Shown piece after piece: positions 31,623 to 39,028 of a stretch of DNA of 64,000 bases. A model generated the notes under the pieces. It made no database searches. It worked only from the letters and a program-made list of their open reading frames with translations, and had not been told where the DNA came from. Where the stretch lies: the NCBI RefSeq assembly GCF_014204945.1, contig NZ_JACHMN010000002.1, positions 2,122,503 to 2,186,502 of the forward strand. The letters run 5' to 3'. Position numbers and translations under genes: made by a program. The stretch is from Allocatelliglobosispora scoriae (GTDB lineage: Bacteria; Actinomycetota; Actinomycetes; Mycobacteriales; Micromonosporaceae). Numbering within the stretch: position 1 is the first letter of the stretch; each line of letters begins with the position of its first letter.

Positions 31623-33779
31623 GTGACCGATATGTTCGAACAGGCCCCCGCCGGCGTGGTTCGCCTGACGGCCGCCGTCGATGAGCCACGACACCGCGGC
31701 ATGCACCTGGCCGCGGTCTGCACCGCCGTCGCCGAGCAGCTCGGCGTCGCCACGGTGATCGCGACCAAGCCGGTCCATGCCCGCCTGGTCAATCCGCGGA
31801 CGGGGGAGCAGGGCTTCGCCCGGCTGCACATCTCGGACGAGGTCAAGCCGACGACCATCGCGGCGCAGGGCTACATCCTGCGCAATGCCGGGGCGGTCGA
31901 GGGCGACGACCTCGACATCGAGCTCTGGGATCCGATCACACAGGCCGCCCCGGCGACGTCGATCACCCTGCACCGGGTCGACAGCGGGCTGAGTTTCGGC
32001 GACGGACGGGAGCAGGCGCACAACACCCGGCAGCGGCTCACCGATTCGGCGCTGTCGCTCACCGTGGGGCACGGTTTCTCGCTGCCGCTCGGCGGTGGTG
32101 AGGCCACCTTCGAGGTGACCGCCGCCGAGCCCGCCGCGGCAGCGGTGCGCTGCACGAGCGAGACCGAGGTCGTCATCGCCCTCCCGGACTCCGATCACCT
32201 GACCGGCTCCACCAACCGGCCGGTGCCGCAACGCGCCGTCTTCGACGACATCGGCGGCCTGGACGGTCCGCTCCAGCAGATCGCGGAGCTCGTCGTCTGG
32301 CCGGCCAAGTACCCGGAGCTGTTCGAGCGGCTCGGCATCCGGACGGCGCGAGGGATCATCCTGCACGGCCCTCCCGGCAACGGGAAGACCCTGCTGGCCC
32401 GCTCGGTGGCGCGGCTGCTCGGCGCGAGCTTCTTCGCCGTCAACGGGCCCGAGGTCCTGTCGAAGTTCTACGGGGAGAGCGAGCAGCGGCTGCGCAAGGT
32501 CTTCGAGGACGCCGCACGCGAACAGCCGAGCGTGATCTTCCTCGACGAACTCGACTCCCTGGCCCCCTCCCGGGACAACGTCTCCGGGGACCTGGAAGTA
32601 CGCCTGGTGAGCCAGCTCCTCACCCTCATGGACGGCCTCACCGATCGCGGGCAGGTGGTCGTGATCGGTGCGACCAACCGGCCCTCCGCCATCGATCCGG
32701 CGCTGCGCCGGCCGGGGCGGTTCGACCGCGAGGTCGAGATCGGACCGCCCGACCACGACGGCCGCCACGCCATCCTGCTGGTGCACACGAGGGAGATCCC
32801 GCTCGCGGACGACGTCGACCTCATGGCGATCGCGGAGATGACCGTCGGCTACGTCGGCGCGGACCTGGCGAGCCTCTGCCAGGAAGCGGCGATGGCCTCG
32901 GCCCGCCGCACCCTCGACGACCATCGGCGGCAGGCCGCGGTCGGGGACGCACTGCCGGTCGCCGCGGTCAGCGTCTGCCAGGCGGACTTCGTCGAAGGGC
33001 TCCGCCACGTGCAGCCGTCCGCGTTCCGCGAGCAGCGTCAGGTGGTGGTGGGTCCGGACTGGGACGACCTCGTCGGACTGGCGAACGCCAAACGCGCCCT
33101 CACCGAGCTGATCGACTGGCCCATGAGCAAGAGCACGAGCCTCAAGCAGCTCGGCATCGACCTCGGCGGCGGGATCATGCTCTCGGGACCGGCCCTCAGC
33201 GGCAAGACCGCGCTCGTCGCGGCTCTCGCCAAACGGCTCTCCGCATCGCTGATCCACCTGCCCAGCGTCGACTTGCTGAGCCCGTGGGTCGGCGAGAGCG
33301 AGCGCCTGGTCCGCAACGCATTCACGAAGGCCCGCCACGCGTCGCCGAGCATCGTGCTGATCGACAACTTCGAGCAGCTCGCCGCGGCCGGCTCCGACCT
33401 CTCCCGCCGAGTCCTGGCCCAGGTCTCCAACGAGCTGGCCCAGTTACGGCTTACCACCTCGGCATTCGTCGTGGTGGCGACCCGCGACGACCTCGCCGTG
33501 GGCGACGCCCTCTTCTCGGATGTGGTCCACATGGACCAGCTCACCAGGGCGGATGTGGAGGTGGTGCTGGAGCGCCGCCTCTCGGCCCATCTGAGTGCGG
33601 AGGTCGCGATCGACGAGGTGGCGTCGCAATTGGACGGACTCCCGATCGGTCAGGTGTTGCGGGTCTGCCACGAGGCGCTCGTCTGTGCCCTGTGGGAGGA
33701 CCCGGACAAGCTCGTCGTCGAGGCACGTCACGTGTCGACAGCACTGGCACGTGTGGCGCGTAGGCACCACGTCAGTTAG
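31623..33779 (+). CDS. p97/CDC48-like double AAA+ ATPase with degenerate second domain
   Basis: 718 residues. An N-terminal region (1-215) resembles a CDC48 N-domain/double-psi barrel (ATVIATKPVHARLVNPRTGEQGFARLHISDEVK). D1 has FDDIGGLDGPLQQI, Walker A GPPGNGKT (249-256), Walker B VIFLDELDS (Asp308, Glu309) and arginine fingers in RRPGRFDREVEIG, and should hydrolyse ATP. D2 keeps Walker A GPALSGKT (522-529) but Walker B reads IVLIDNFEQ (Asp581, Asn582), and the RPGRFD finger is missing, so D2 probably binds ATP without hydrolysing it. GTG at 31623 lies 4 nt after the upstream stop. Probably a protein unfoldase or remodeller. The HbYX proteasome tail and coiled coil of Mpa/ARC are absent. Confidence 0.9.
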   Translation: MTDMFEQAPAGVVRLTAAVDEPRHRGMHLAAVCTAVAEQLGVATVIATKPVHARLVNPRTGEQGFARLHISDEVKPTTIAAQGYILRNAGAVEGDDLDIELWDPITQAAPATSITLHRVDSGLSFGDGREQAHNTRQRLTDSALSLTVGHGFSLPLGGGEATFEVTAAEPAAAAVRCTSETEVVIALPDSDHLTGSTNRPVPQRAVFDDIGGLDGPLQQIAELVVWPAKYPELFERLGIRTARGIILHGPPGNGKTLLARSVARLLGASFFAVNGPEVLSKFYGESEQRLRKVFEDAAREQPSVIFLDELDSLAPSRDNVSGDLEVRLVSQLLTLMDGLTDRGQVVVIGATNRPSAIDPALRRPGRFDREVEIGPPDHDGRHAILLVHTREIPLADDVDLMAIAEMTVGYVGADLASLCQEAAMASARRTLDDHRRQAAVGDALPVAAVSVCQADFVEGLRHVQPSAFREQRQVVVGPDWDDLVGLANAKRALTELIDWPMSKSTSLKQLGIDLGGGIMLSGPALSGKTALVAALAKRLSASLIHLPSVDLLSPWVGESERLVRNAFTKARHASPSIVLIDNFEQLAAAGSDLSRRVLAQVSNELAQLRLTTSAFVVVATRDDLAVGDALFSDVVHMDQLTRADVEVVLERRLSAHLSAEVAIDEVASQLDGLPIGQVLRVCHEALVCALWEDPDKLVVEARHVSTALARVARRHHVS

Positions 33780-33795
33780 AGAAGGGTTTAGTTGA

Positions 33796-34491
33796 ATGTC
33801 ACAGCCATACAACATCGGCGAGCCACCGGTCGGCGGGCGCGGCGGTACGCCGCAGAAGCAGCAACTGGCCGCTCCCAAGAACGTCAACCTGCAGTTCCTC
33901 GACGACACCTGGGAGCGGCTGCTCAACGCCATGGAACGGCTTGAGCAGGTGACGGAGGGCTTCCGTGCCCTCAGCGCCACGCGACTGGACAACCACCTGG
34001 ACCGGGACGCCATCGCCGAGGACGAGCTCGGTGTGCGTACCGAGGTGCACCTCCAGATCGTCTGCCTGCAGCGGATCGTGCACCCGGTGCGGTCCGAGGG
34101 CCAGTGGATGATCGACGACTTCCTGAGCTGGTTCGGCGGCCGGGCCGGGCGGGAGATCGCAGCGGCCGACACCTACGCCGTACCGATCCTGCTCTGCGTC
34201 CTGGGCGCCCCCTACCAACTCCCGTCGCTCGACGAGGTGCAGCCCTCGGAGCAGGACATCCTCGACGCCACGGAGGCTGTCGCCCGAGGCCTCCACGAGT
34301 CGGACCGGATCGAGGAGCGGTTCCTCAAGGACCCTGCCGCCGAGGCCAGCCAGCACCAGCACCAGCGCGGAGATGTCGACGCCGGGCTGGACCGGCTTGC
34401 GCTCCTCGATCCGCACCTCGCCGGGTACCTCGCCATCGCCCCCGCCGAGCGGCCCGAACGCTACGAGCGACCCGAAGCAACCCCCCTCTAA
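33796..34491 (+). CDS. Orphan protein of the AAA+ operon
   Basis: 231 residues, mainly helical. It starts with a flexible Gly/Pro/Gln-rich stretch (about 1-30), then NVNLQFLDDTWERLLNAMERLEQVTEGFRALS, a central WMIDDFLSWFGGRAGREIAAADTYAVPILL, and a Pro/Glu-rich tail. No catalytic motif, signal peptide or membrane helix is evident, and I recognise no family. ATG at 33796 follows GAAGGG. It lies 16 nt after the AAA+ gene and 10 nt before the third small protein, so it is a fixed part of the operon. An adaptor or scaffold role is a guess. Confidence 0.78.
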   Translation: MSQPYNIGEPPVGGRGGTPQKQQLAAPKNVNLQFLDDTWERLLNAMERLEQVTEGFRALSATRLDNHLDRDAIAEDELGVRTEVHLQIVCLQRIVHPVRSEGQWMIDDFLSWFGGRAGREIAAADTYAVPILLCVLGAPYQLPSLDEVQPSEQDILDATEAVARGLHESDRIEERFLKDPAAEASQHQHQRGDVDAGLDRLALLDPHLAGYLAIAPAERPERYERPEATPL

Positions 34492-34501
34492 GGAGACGAC
34501 A

Positions 34502-34870
34502 GTGTCGCAGATGCCCGATCAGTACGGTCCCGCAGTTCGGGAGCCGGAAACCAAGGAGTGGTTCGACCTGGTCATGCGGTGCCCGGCCTGCCTCGCCGAC
34601 AACGTCGAAGCGGGCCCGATCGGCCAGTGGTACCACGCCGTCGACAACGGAACCGTGCAGGTGGGGAGCAGCGCCCACTACCGCTGCCTCAGCTGCCAGC
34701 ACACCGAGCACGTACGCAACTGGCGGTACGCCTGTGCCGCGCACCAGACCGACTACCGCCCCACGAACGCGGCCCACCTCTCCAACGCCCTCTCGACCGC
34801 CGGGCAGATCACCAGCATCGCCGGCCGTCAGTGGATGCAGCAGTTCGTCTCCAACCTCGGCGAGTGGTGA
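34502..34870 (+). CDS. Small metal-ribbon-like protein 3 of the AAA+ operon
   Basis: 122 residues, with an N-terminal extension of about 20 residues (SQMPDQYGPAVREPETKEW) absent from paralogues 1 and 2. The core CPAC...WYH...YRC-x2-C...EHVRNWRYAC-x2-H...DYRPT...AHL is followed by the STAGQITSIAGRQW block and C-terminal NLGEW. GTG at 34502 follows AAGGAG, the best ribosome site in the operon, suggesting that this partner is made in quantity. It is the last gene before a perfect terminator. Confidence 0.82.
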   Translation: MSQMPDQYGPAVREPETKEWFDLVMRCPACLADNVEAGPIGQWYHAVDNGTVQVGSSAHYRCLSCQHTEHVRNWRYACAAHQTDYRPTNAAHLSNALSTAGQITSIAGRQWMQQFVSNLGEW

Positions 34871-34886
34871 TCCACCGCAGCACCGT

Positions 34887-34920
34887 CTGAGACCCCCGGC
34901 GTGAGCGCCGGGGGTCTCAG
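34887..34920. terminator. Terminator between the AAA+ operon and the DUF5685 gene
   Basis: Perfect 14-nt arms CTGAGACCCCCGGC (34887-34900) and complement (34907-34920) with the loop GTGAGC. It lies 16 nt after the last operon gene and overlaps the stop codon of the convergent DUF5685 gene, so it probably serves both strands. Confidence 0.9.
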
Positions 34921-36095
34921 CAGTCGCAGGGGCCGCAGTCGCAGTCGGCCTTGCCGCAGCAGCGGCAGCAGTCGCAGCAATCGCAGCCTGAGCAGTCACC
35001 GCAGTCGGAGCACGGGCCGCTGCGCTTGCGCCCGCTCCACGGTCCGGGCCAGTCGCTGCGGCAGCAGACCTGGCACGTGCAGCACATCCACGTCCCGATC
35101 GCGCATCCGGTGAAGAATCCGTTCGGCCGCGGCGGGTGCTCGCTGATCGGCCACCAGCACGACCCGCCGCCGGGCTTCCGCGGCTGCCGCGGCGGTTTGC
35201 CCGGCTGGATGACCGGCGGGTAGTACCCCGGATCGGAGGCGGAGAAGGTCCGGGTGACCGCGTGGTCCAGCTCGTGCACGAGCAGTGCGTGGACCAGCGC
35301 CTTCCGGGTGAAGGTGACCTCATGCAGGGCCAGCCGGATCCCGGCCATCGCGTCCCGGGCGAGCCGGCCGGCGTCGAGCGTCGTCGCACCGGTGGCGAGC
35401 AGCGGGTTCCACGCGCCGGTGAGCCGGTCCTGATCGAGATCCTCGGCGGCGTCGACGAGGTGCGCGATGCGCCCGAAGAGCCGGCCGGCCTCGGCGAGGG
35501 CTTCGGCGTTCTCCGGTCGACCGGCGAGGACGGCGGTGTGCGCGAACGCGGCGGCGGTGGCGATCTCGGTGGGCTCGGTGAGGGTGAGCAGTGGCGTACC
35601 CACCGATGCCGCGAGCTCCAGCGAGCGCTGCTCGGCGACTGCGGTGAGCAGGACTCCGGTGTCGAAGCCGACGAGCACGCCGGTCTCCCGCGCGGCCTTG
35701 GCCCAGCGGCGGGCGACGAGGTTGGCCCCGGCCGCGACGGGCTTGCGGCGGTAGATGCCGTCGCGGTCGTCCACGTGATCGCGCAGCTTCGCCGACGCCA
35801 GCACCAGCGAGACCGCGGCCGCGAGCTGCGCCGATCCCCCGATCGCCACCGAGGCGCCGCGCATCCCCCGCAGCGCGCACGGGCCGGCCGAGCGGCGCTG
35901 CGCCGCCGGTGCCTGTGCCTCGACGAGCGCGGAGATCAGCAGCCCGTCGTAGTTGGTGACGAGCCGGGCGGCGTGCCCGTGCTGGTCACGCAGGGACAGG
36001 CACATGCCGCAGAGGTGGCCCAGCCACTCGTCGCGCAGTGACGCGGAGAGGCTGTGCTGACAGGGGCGAATGATCCCGAACACGACCGGCAGCAT
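34917..36095 (-). CDS. DUF5685 protein with an extremely Cys-rich tail
   Basis: 392 residues. The N-terminus FGIIRPCQHSL...WLGHLCGMCLSLRDQHG is the DUF5685 hallmark, with a Cys pattern suited to metal binding. The central 250 residues are helical. The last 62 residues hold 20 Cys, many as CC or CxC (SDCGDCSGCDCCDCC), like a metallothionein or an Fe-S/Zn-loading tail. ATG at 36095 has no good ribosome site; GTG at 36083 just before FGIIRPC is a likely alternative. The function of the family is unknown. Confidence 0.82.
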   Translation of the reverse strand: MLPVVFGIIRPCQHSLSASLRDEWLGHLCGMCLSLRDQHGHAARLVTNYDGLLISALVEAQAPAAQRRSAGPCALRGMRGASVAIGGSAQLAAAVSLVLASAKLRDHVDDRDGIYRRKPVAAGANLVARRWAKAARETGVLVGFDTGVLLTAVAEQRSLELAASVGTPLLTLTEPTEIATAAAFAHTAVLAGRPENAEALAEAGRLFGRIAHLVDAAEDLDQDRLTGAWNPLLATGATTLDAGRLARDAMAGIRLALHEVTFTRKALVHALLVHELDHAVTRTFSASDPGYYPPVIQPGKPPRQPRKPGGGSCWWPISEHPPRPNGFFTGCAIGTWMCCTCQVCCRSDWPGPWSGRKRSGPCSDCGDCSGCDCCDCCRCCGKADCDCGPCDC

Positions 36096-36116
36096 AGGCG
36101 GTCATGGCTACTCGGG

Positions 36117-37238
36117 CTAACCGCCGGAGTCGTCCATCTCGGCGCCCTCGGGGACGCACATGTCGTCGCGGTCGTCGAGCCACCCGGCGGGCAGGAAGAC
36201 CTTGCCGGGCGAGTTGGTCCGCCCGCGCGGCTGCCCCAGCTCCGACACCGGGAAGGGCACCTCGCCGTCGAGCTTGCCGAGCAGGTCGTCGAGCTCCATC
36301 ATCGACGACGCCATCGCCATCGACCGCCGCAGCTCGGAGCCGACCGGGAAGCCCTTCAAATACCACGCCACGTGCTTGCGGAAGTCGACGACACCGAACT
36401 TCTCGGTCATCGCCAGGCTCAGGAACTCCGCGTGCCGCCGCATGATCACCGCGACCTGCCCGAGGTTGGGCATGACCCGCTCGGGCCGCCCGGCGAATGC
36501 GGCCTCCAGGTCCGCGAAGAGCCACGGCCGCCCCAGGCAGCCCCGGCCCACCACGACGCCGTCGCAGCCGGTCTCGGCGACCATCCGCAGCGCGTCGTCG
36601 GCCTCCCAGATGTCGCCGTTGCCGAGCACCGGGATGTCGAGGGCCTGCTTGAGCGTGCCGATCGCGTCCCAGTCGGCGGTGCCGGAGTAGCGCTCGGCGG
36701 CGGTCCGCGCGTGCAGCGCCACCCAGGTCGCGCCGACCTCCTGCGCGATCAGCCCCGCCTCGACATAGGTGAGGTGGTCGTCGTCGATGCCCTTGCGCAT
36801 CTTGACCGTGACCGGGATGCCCGCGGGCTTCGCGGTGTCGACGGCCGCCGCGACGATCGCGCCGAAGAGCTTGCGCTTCCACGGGATCGCCGAGCCGCCG
36901 CCCTTACGCGTCACCTTGGGCACGGGGCAGCCGAAATTCAGGTCGATGTGGTCGGCGAGGTTCTCGTCGACGATCCGGCGCACGGCCTTCGCGGTGATCT
37001 CCGGGTCGACGCCGAAGAGCTGCAGGCTGCGCGGATTCTCGTCGGGGGCGAAAGCGATCATGCGATCGGTCTTCGGGTTGCGGTGCGCGATGGCGATCGT
37101 CGTCACCATCTCGCAGACGTAGATCCCGCCGCCCTGTTCCCGACACAATTGACGGAACCCGACATTCGTGATCCCCGCCATCGGCGCGAGGACCACGGGC
37201 GGGTCGACGGTGTAGCGCCCCAGGCGAAGTTCGGTCAC
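36117..37238 (-). CDS. dusB: tRNA-dihydrouridine synthase (DusB-like)
   Basis: 373 residues of FMN-dependent enzyme that reduces specific uridines in tRNA. Family signatures are VVLAPMAGITNVGFRQLCRE, DLNFGCPVPKVTRKGGGSAI with the catalytic Cys, VTVKMRKGIDD, HARTAAERYSGTADW, and VLGNGDIWEADDALRM followed by DGVVVGRGCLGRPWLF. GTG at 37238 is preferred: the family conserved region begins there, and the longer in-frame start would overlap the divergent S66 peptidase. No ribosome site is clear. Substrate position on tRNA cannot be told. Confidence 0.93.
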   Translation of the reverse strand: MTELRLGRYTVDPPVVLAPMAGITNVGFRQLCREQGGGIYVCEMVTTIAIAHRNPKTDRMIAFAPDENPRSLQLFGVDPEITAKAVRRIVDENLADHIDLNFGCPVPKVTRKGGGSAIPWKRKLFGAIVAAAVDTAKPAGIPVTVKMRKGIDDDHLTYVEAGLIAQEVGATWVALHARTAAERYSGTADWDAIGTLKQALDIPVLGNGDIWEADDALRMVAETGCDGVVVGRGCLGRPWLFADLEAAFAGRPERVMPNLGQVAVIMRRHAEFLSLAMTEKFGVVDFRKHVAWYLKGFPVGSELRRSMAMASSMMELDDLLGKLDGEVPFPVSELGQPRGRTNSPGKVFLPAGWLDDRDDMCVPEGAEMDDSGG

Positions 37239-37305
37239 ACCATCGAGGATCGCATACGCGATAACCGGAGGCGGAAGCCCTGTGCGGTGCGTTACCTTCC
37301 CGGTC

Positions 37306-38337
37306 ATGCTCTATCCGTCCAAGCCCCGCCCCGGTGACCGCGTCGCGATCCTCTCGCCCTCCGCCGGCCTGCCGGGACTCTTCCCGGACGTCTTCGAGCT
37401 GGGACTGCGCCGGTTGCGGGACGAGTTCGGGCTGGAGCCGGTGGAGTACCCGACGACGCGCACGATGAACGCCGATCCCCGTGATCGCGCCCGCGACATC
37501 AACGCGGCCTTCGCCGACCCGTCGATCCGGGCGATCATGGCGAGCATCGGCGGCGACGACCAGATCACCGTCATCGGGCACCTCGACGGCGAGCTGATCC
37601 GGGCCGACCCCAAGCCGTTCTTCGGCTACTCGGACAACACCAACCTGCTCAACTACCTCTTCCACCAGGGCGTCGTGGGCTATCACGGCGGATCGGTCAT
37701 GGTCCATCTGGGCCGCGGCGGGTCACTGCAGCCGGTCAGCGCCAGGTCGCTGCGGGCCGCTCTCTTCACCTCCGACTGGTACGCGTTGAGCCCGGCCGAG
37801 GCGTACACGGATGAGCATGGCGACTGGGCCGACCTCGCGAACCTGGAGGTGGAGCCGGAGCTGATGCCGGGTGAGGGCTGGAGCTGGCACGGACCGCGAC
37901 GCGCGGTCGAGGGCCGGCTCTGGGGCGGCTGCCTGGAGGTGGTGTCGTGGATCCTGCAGGCCGGACGCGTAGCGGAGAACGAGGCGTTCACCGGCGGCGT
38001 GCTGGTGCTGGAGACCTCGGAGGAGATGCCGTCGGCGGCCGAGGTCGGCTACCTGCTGCGGAGCATGGGCGAGCGCGGGTTGCTGGAGCGGTTCGCGGCG
38101 ATCCTGATCGGGCGGCCCAAGGCGTGGGACTCGGAGACCCGGCAGGATCTCGCCGCCCGGCGGGCCTACGCGGCGGATCAGCGGGCGGCGGTGCTGGGGG
38201 CGGTGTCGGTCTACAACCCGGATGCGGTGCTCGTCTTCGACCTCGACATCGGCCACACGGATCCGCAGCTCATCCTGCCGATCGGCGGCCTGGCCCGGGT
38301 CGACGGCATCGAACGGCGGATCACCGTCCGCTACTGA
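37306..38337 (+). CDS. S66-family peptidase (LD-carboxypeptidase/MccF-like)
   Basis: 343 residues. The nucleophile Ser lies in KPFFGYSDNTNLLNYLF. Earlier signatures are GDRVAILSPSAGLPGLFP and ADPSIRAIMASIGGDDQ; late ones are GGCLEVVSWILQ, LVLETSEE and DLDIGHTDPQLILPIGG holding the catalytic His. Relatives either trim murein tetrapeptides or cleave microcin-C-like peptidyl-nucleotides for self-immunity; the GGDD/SDNTN pattern is closer to MccF. ATG at 37306 is divergent from dusB with 67 bp between the starts. Confidence 0.87.
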   Translation: MLYPSKPRPGDRVAILSPSAGLPGLFPDVFELGLRRLRDEFGLEPVEYPTTRTMNADPRDRARDINAAFADPSIRAIMASIGGDDQITVIGHLDGELIRADPKPFFGYSDNTNLLNYLFHQGVVGYHGGSVMVHLGRGGSLQPVSARSLRAALFTSDWYALSPAEAYTDEHGDWADLANLEVEPELMPGEGWSWHGPRRAVEGRLWGGCLEVVSWILQAGRVAENEAFTGGVLVLETSEEMPSAAEVGYLLRSMGERGLLERFAAILIGRPKAWDSETRQDLAARRAYAADQRAAVLGAVSVYNPDAVLVFDLDIGHTDPQLILPIGGLARVDGIERRITVRY

Positions 38338-38350
38338 CCCCCCGCTCGCC

Positions 38351-38424
38351 CCCCGTCACGTTTTGCTGCAAAGCGTGGCCATTTCGCTGCCCGAAGCCAC
38401 GCTTTGCAGCAAAACGTGACGGGG
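38351..38424. repeat. Family B palindrome (B3)
   Basis: Perfect 29-nt arms (38351-38379, 38396-38424) beginning CCCCGTCACGTTTTGCTGCA, with a 16-nt loop. It is the most intact copy, 13 nt after the S66 peptidase stop, and probably terminates that transcript. Confidence 0.9.
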
Positions 38425-38492
38425 TTGAGTGTCTTCCGAGGGCTGTTAACCTCCGGTCTCCGCCAGGTCGTTTAGCCGTCGGGAGGAGATGC

Positions 38493-39023
38493 ATGACGAC
38501 ACCAGCACCACCCGACGGGTTCGCCGACTTCGTCGCCAGCCGCTCCGCAGCACTTCTGCGCGCGGCCTGGCTGCTCACCGGCGACAACGGCAAGGCCGAG
38601 GATCTGCTGCAGACCGCGCTCACCGCCACCTGGCGGCGCTGGCCGCACGTCACCGAGGGCGGAAATCCCGAGGGCTACGTGCGCAAGGCGCTCTACACCA
38701 CCTACGTGACGTGGTGGCGGCGGCGATGGCGGGCCGAGCTGCCGACCGAGGTGCTGCCGGAGCGGTCGACCGGCTCCGACATCGCCGATCGGCAGGCCAA
38801 CCGCGACGCGGTCCGCCGGGCGCTCGCCGGGCTCTCCCGCCAGCAGCGGGCGATCGTGGTGCTCCGCTATGTCGAGGACCGCACCGTGGCACAAACGGCC
38901 GAGCTGCTCGAATGCTCCGCCGAGACGGTCAAGGTGCAGGCTTTCCGGGCGCTGGCGAAGTTGCGTGCCGACCCCCATCTGCGGCTGGCTGAGGCCGCAT
39001 CGAGCTCGGCGACGAAGGGATAG
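38493..39023 (+). CDS. ECF RNA polymerase sigma factor, SigE family
   Basis: 176 residues. Region 2 (FADFVASRSAALLRAAWLLTGDNGKAEDLLQTALTATWRRW) and region 4 (LAGLSRQQRAIVVLRYVEDRTVAQTAELLECSAETVKVQAFRALAKLR) are complete. The pattern is that of SigE-family ECF factors common in actinomycetes. ATG at 38493 follows GGGAGGAG. A membrane protein follows 5 nt after the stop and is a candidate anti-sigma factor. The signal it senses is unknown; I see no obvious autoregulated ECF promoter. Confidence 0.93.
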   Translation: MTTPAPPDGFADFVASRSAALLRAAWLLTGDNGKAEDLLQTALTATWRRWPHVTEGGNPEGYVRKALYTTYVTWWRRRWRAELPTEVLPERSTGSDIADRQANRDAVRRALAGLSRQQRAIVVLRYVEDRTVAQTAELLECSAETVKVQAFRALAKLRADPHLRLAEAASSSATKG

Positions 39024-39028
39024 AAGCG

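Noticed and set aside
31623-33779. AAA+ ATPase as Mpa/ARC, FtsH or gas-vesicle GvpN
   Set aside because: It has two AAA+ domains and a CDC48-like N-region, but lacks the N-terminal coiled coil, the proteasome-docking tail, a membrane anchor, a protease domain and gvp neighbours.
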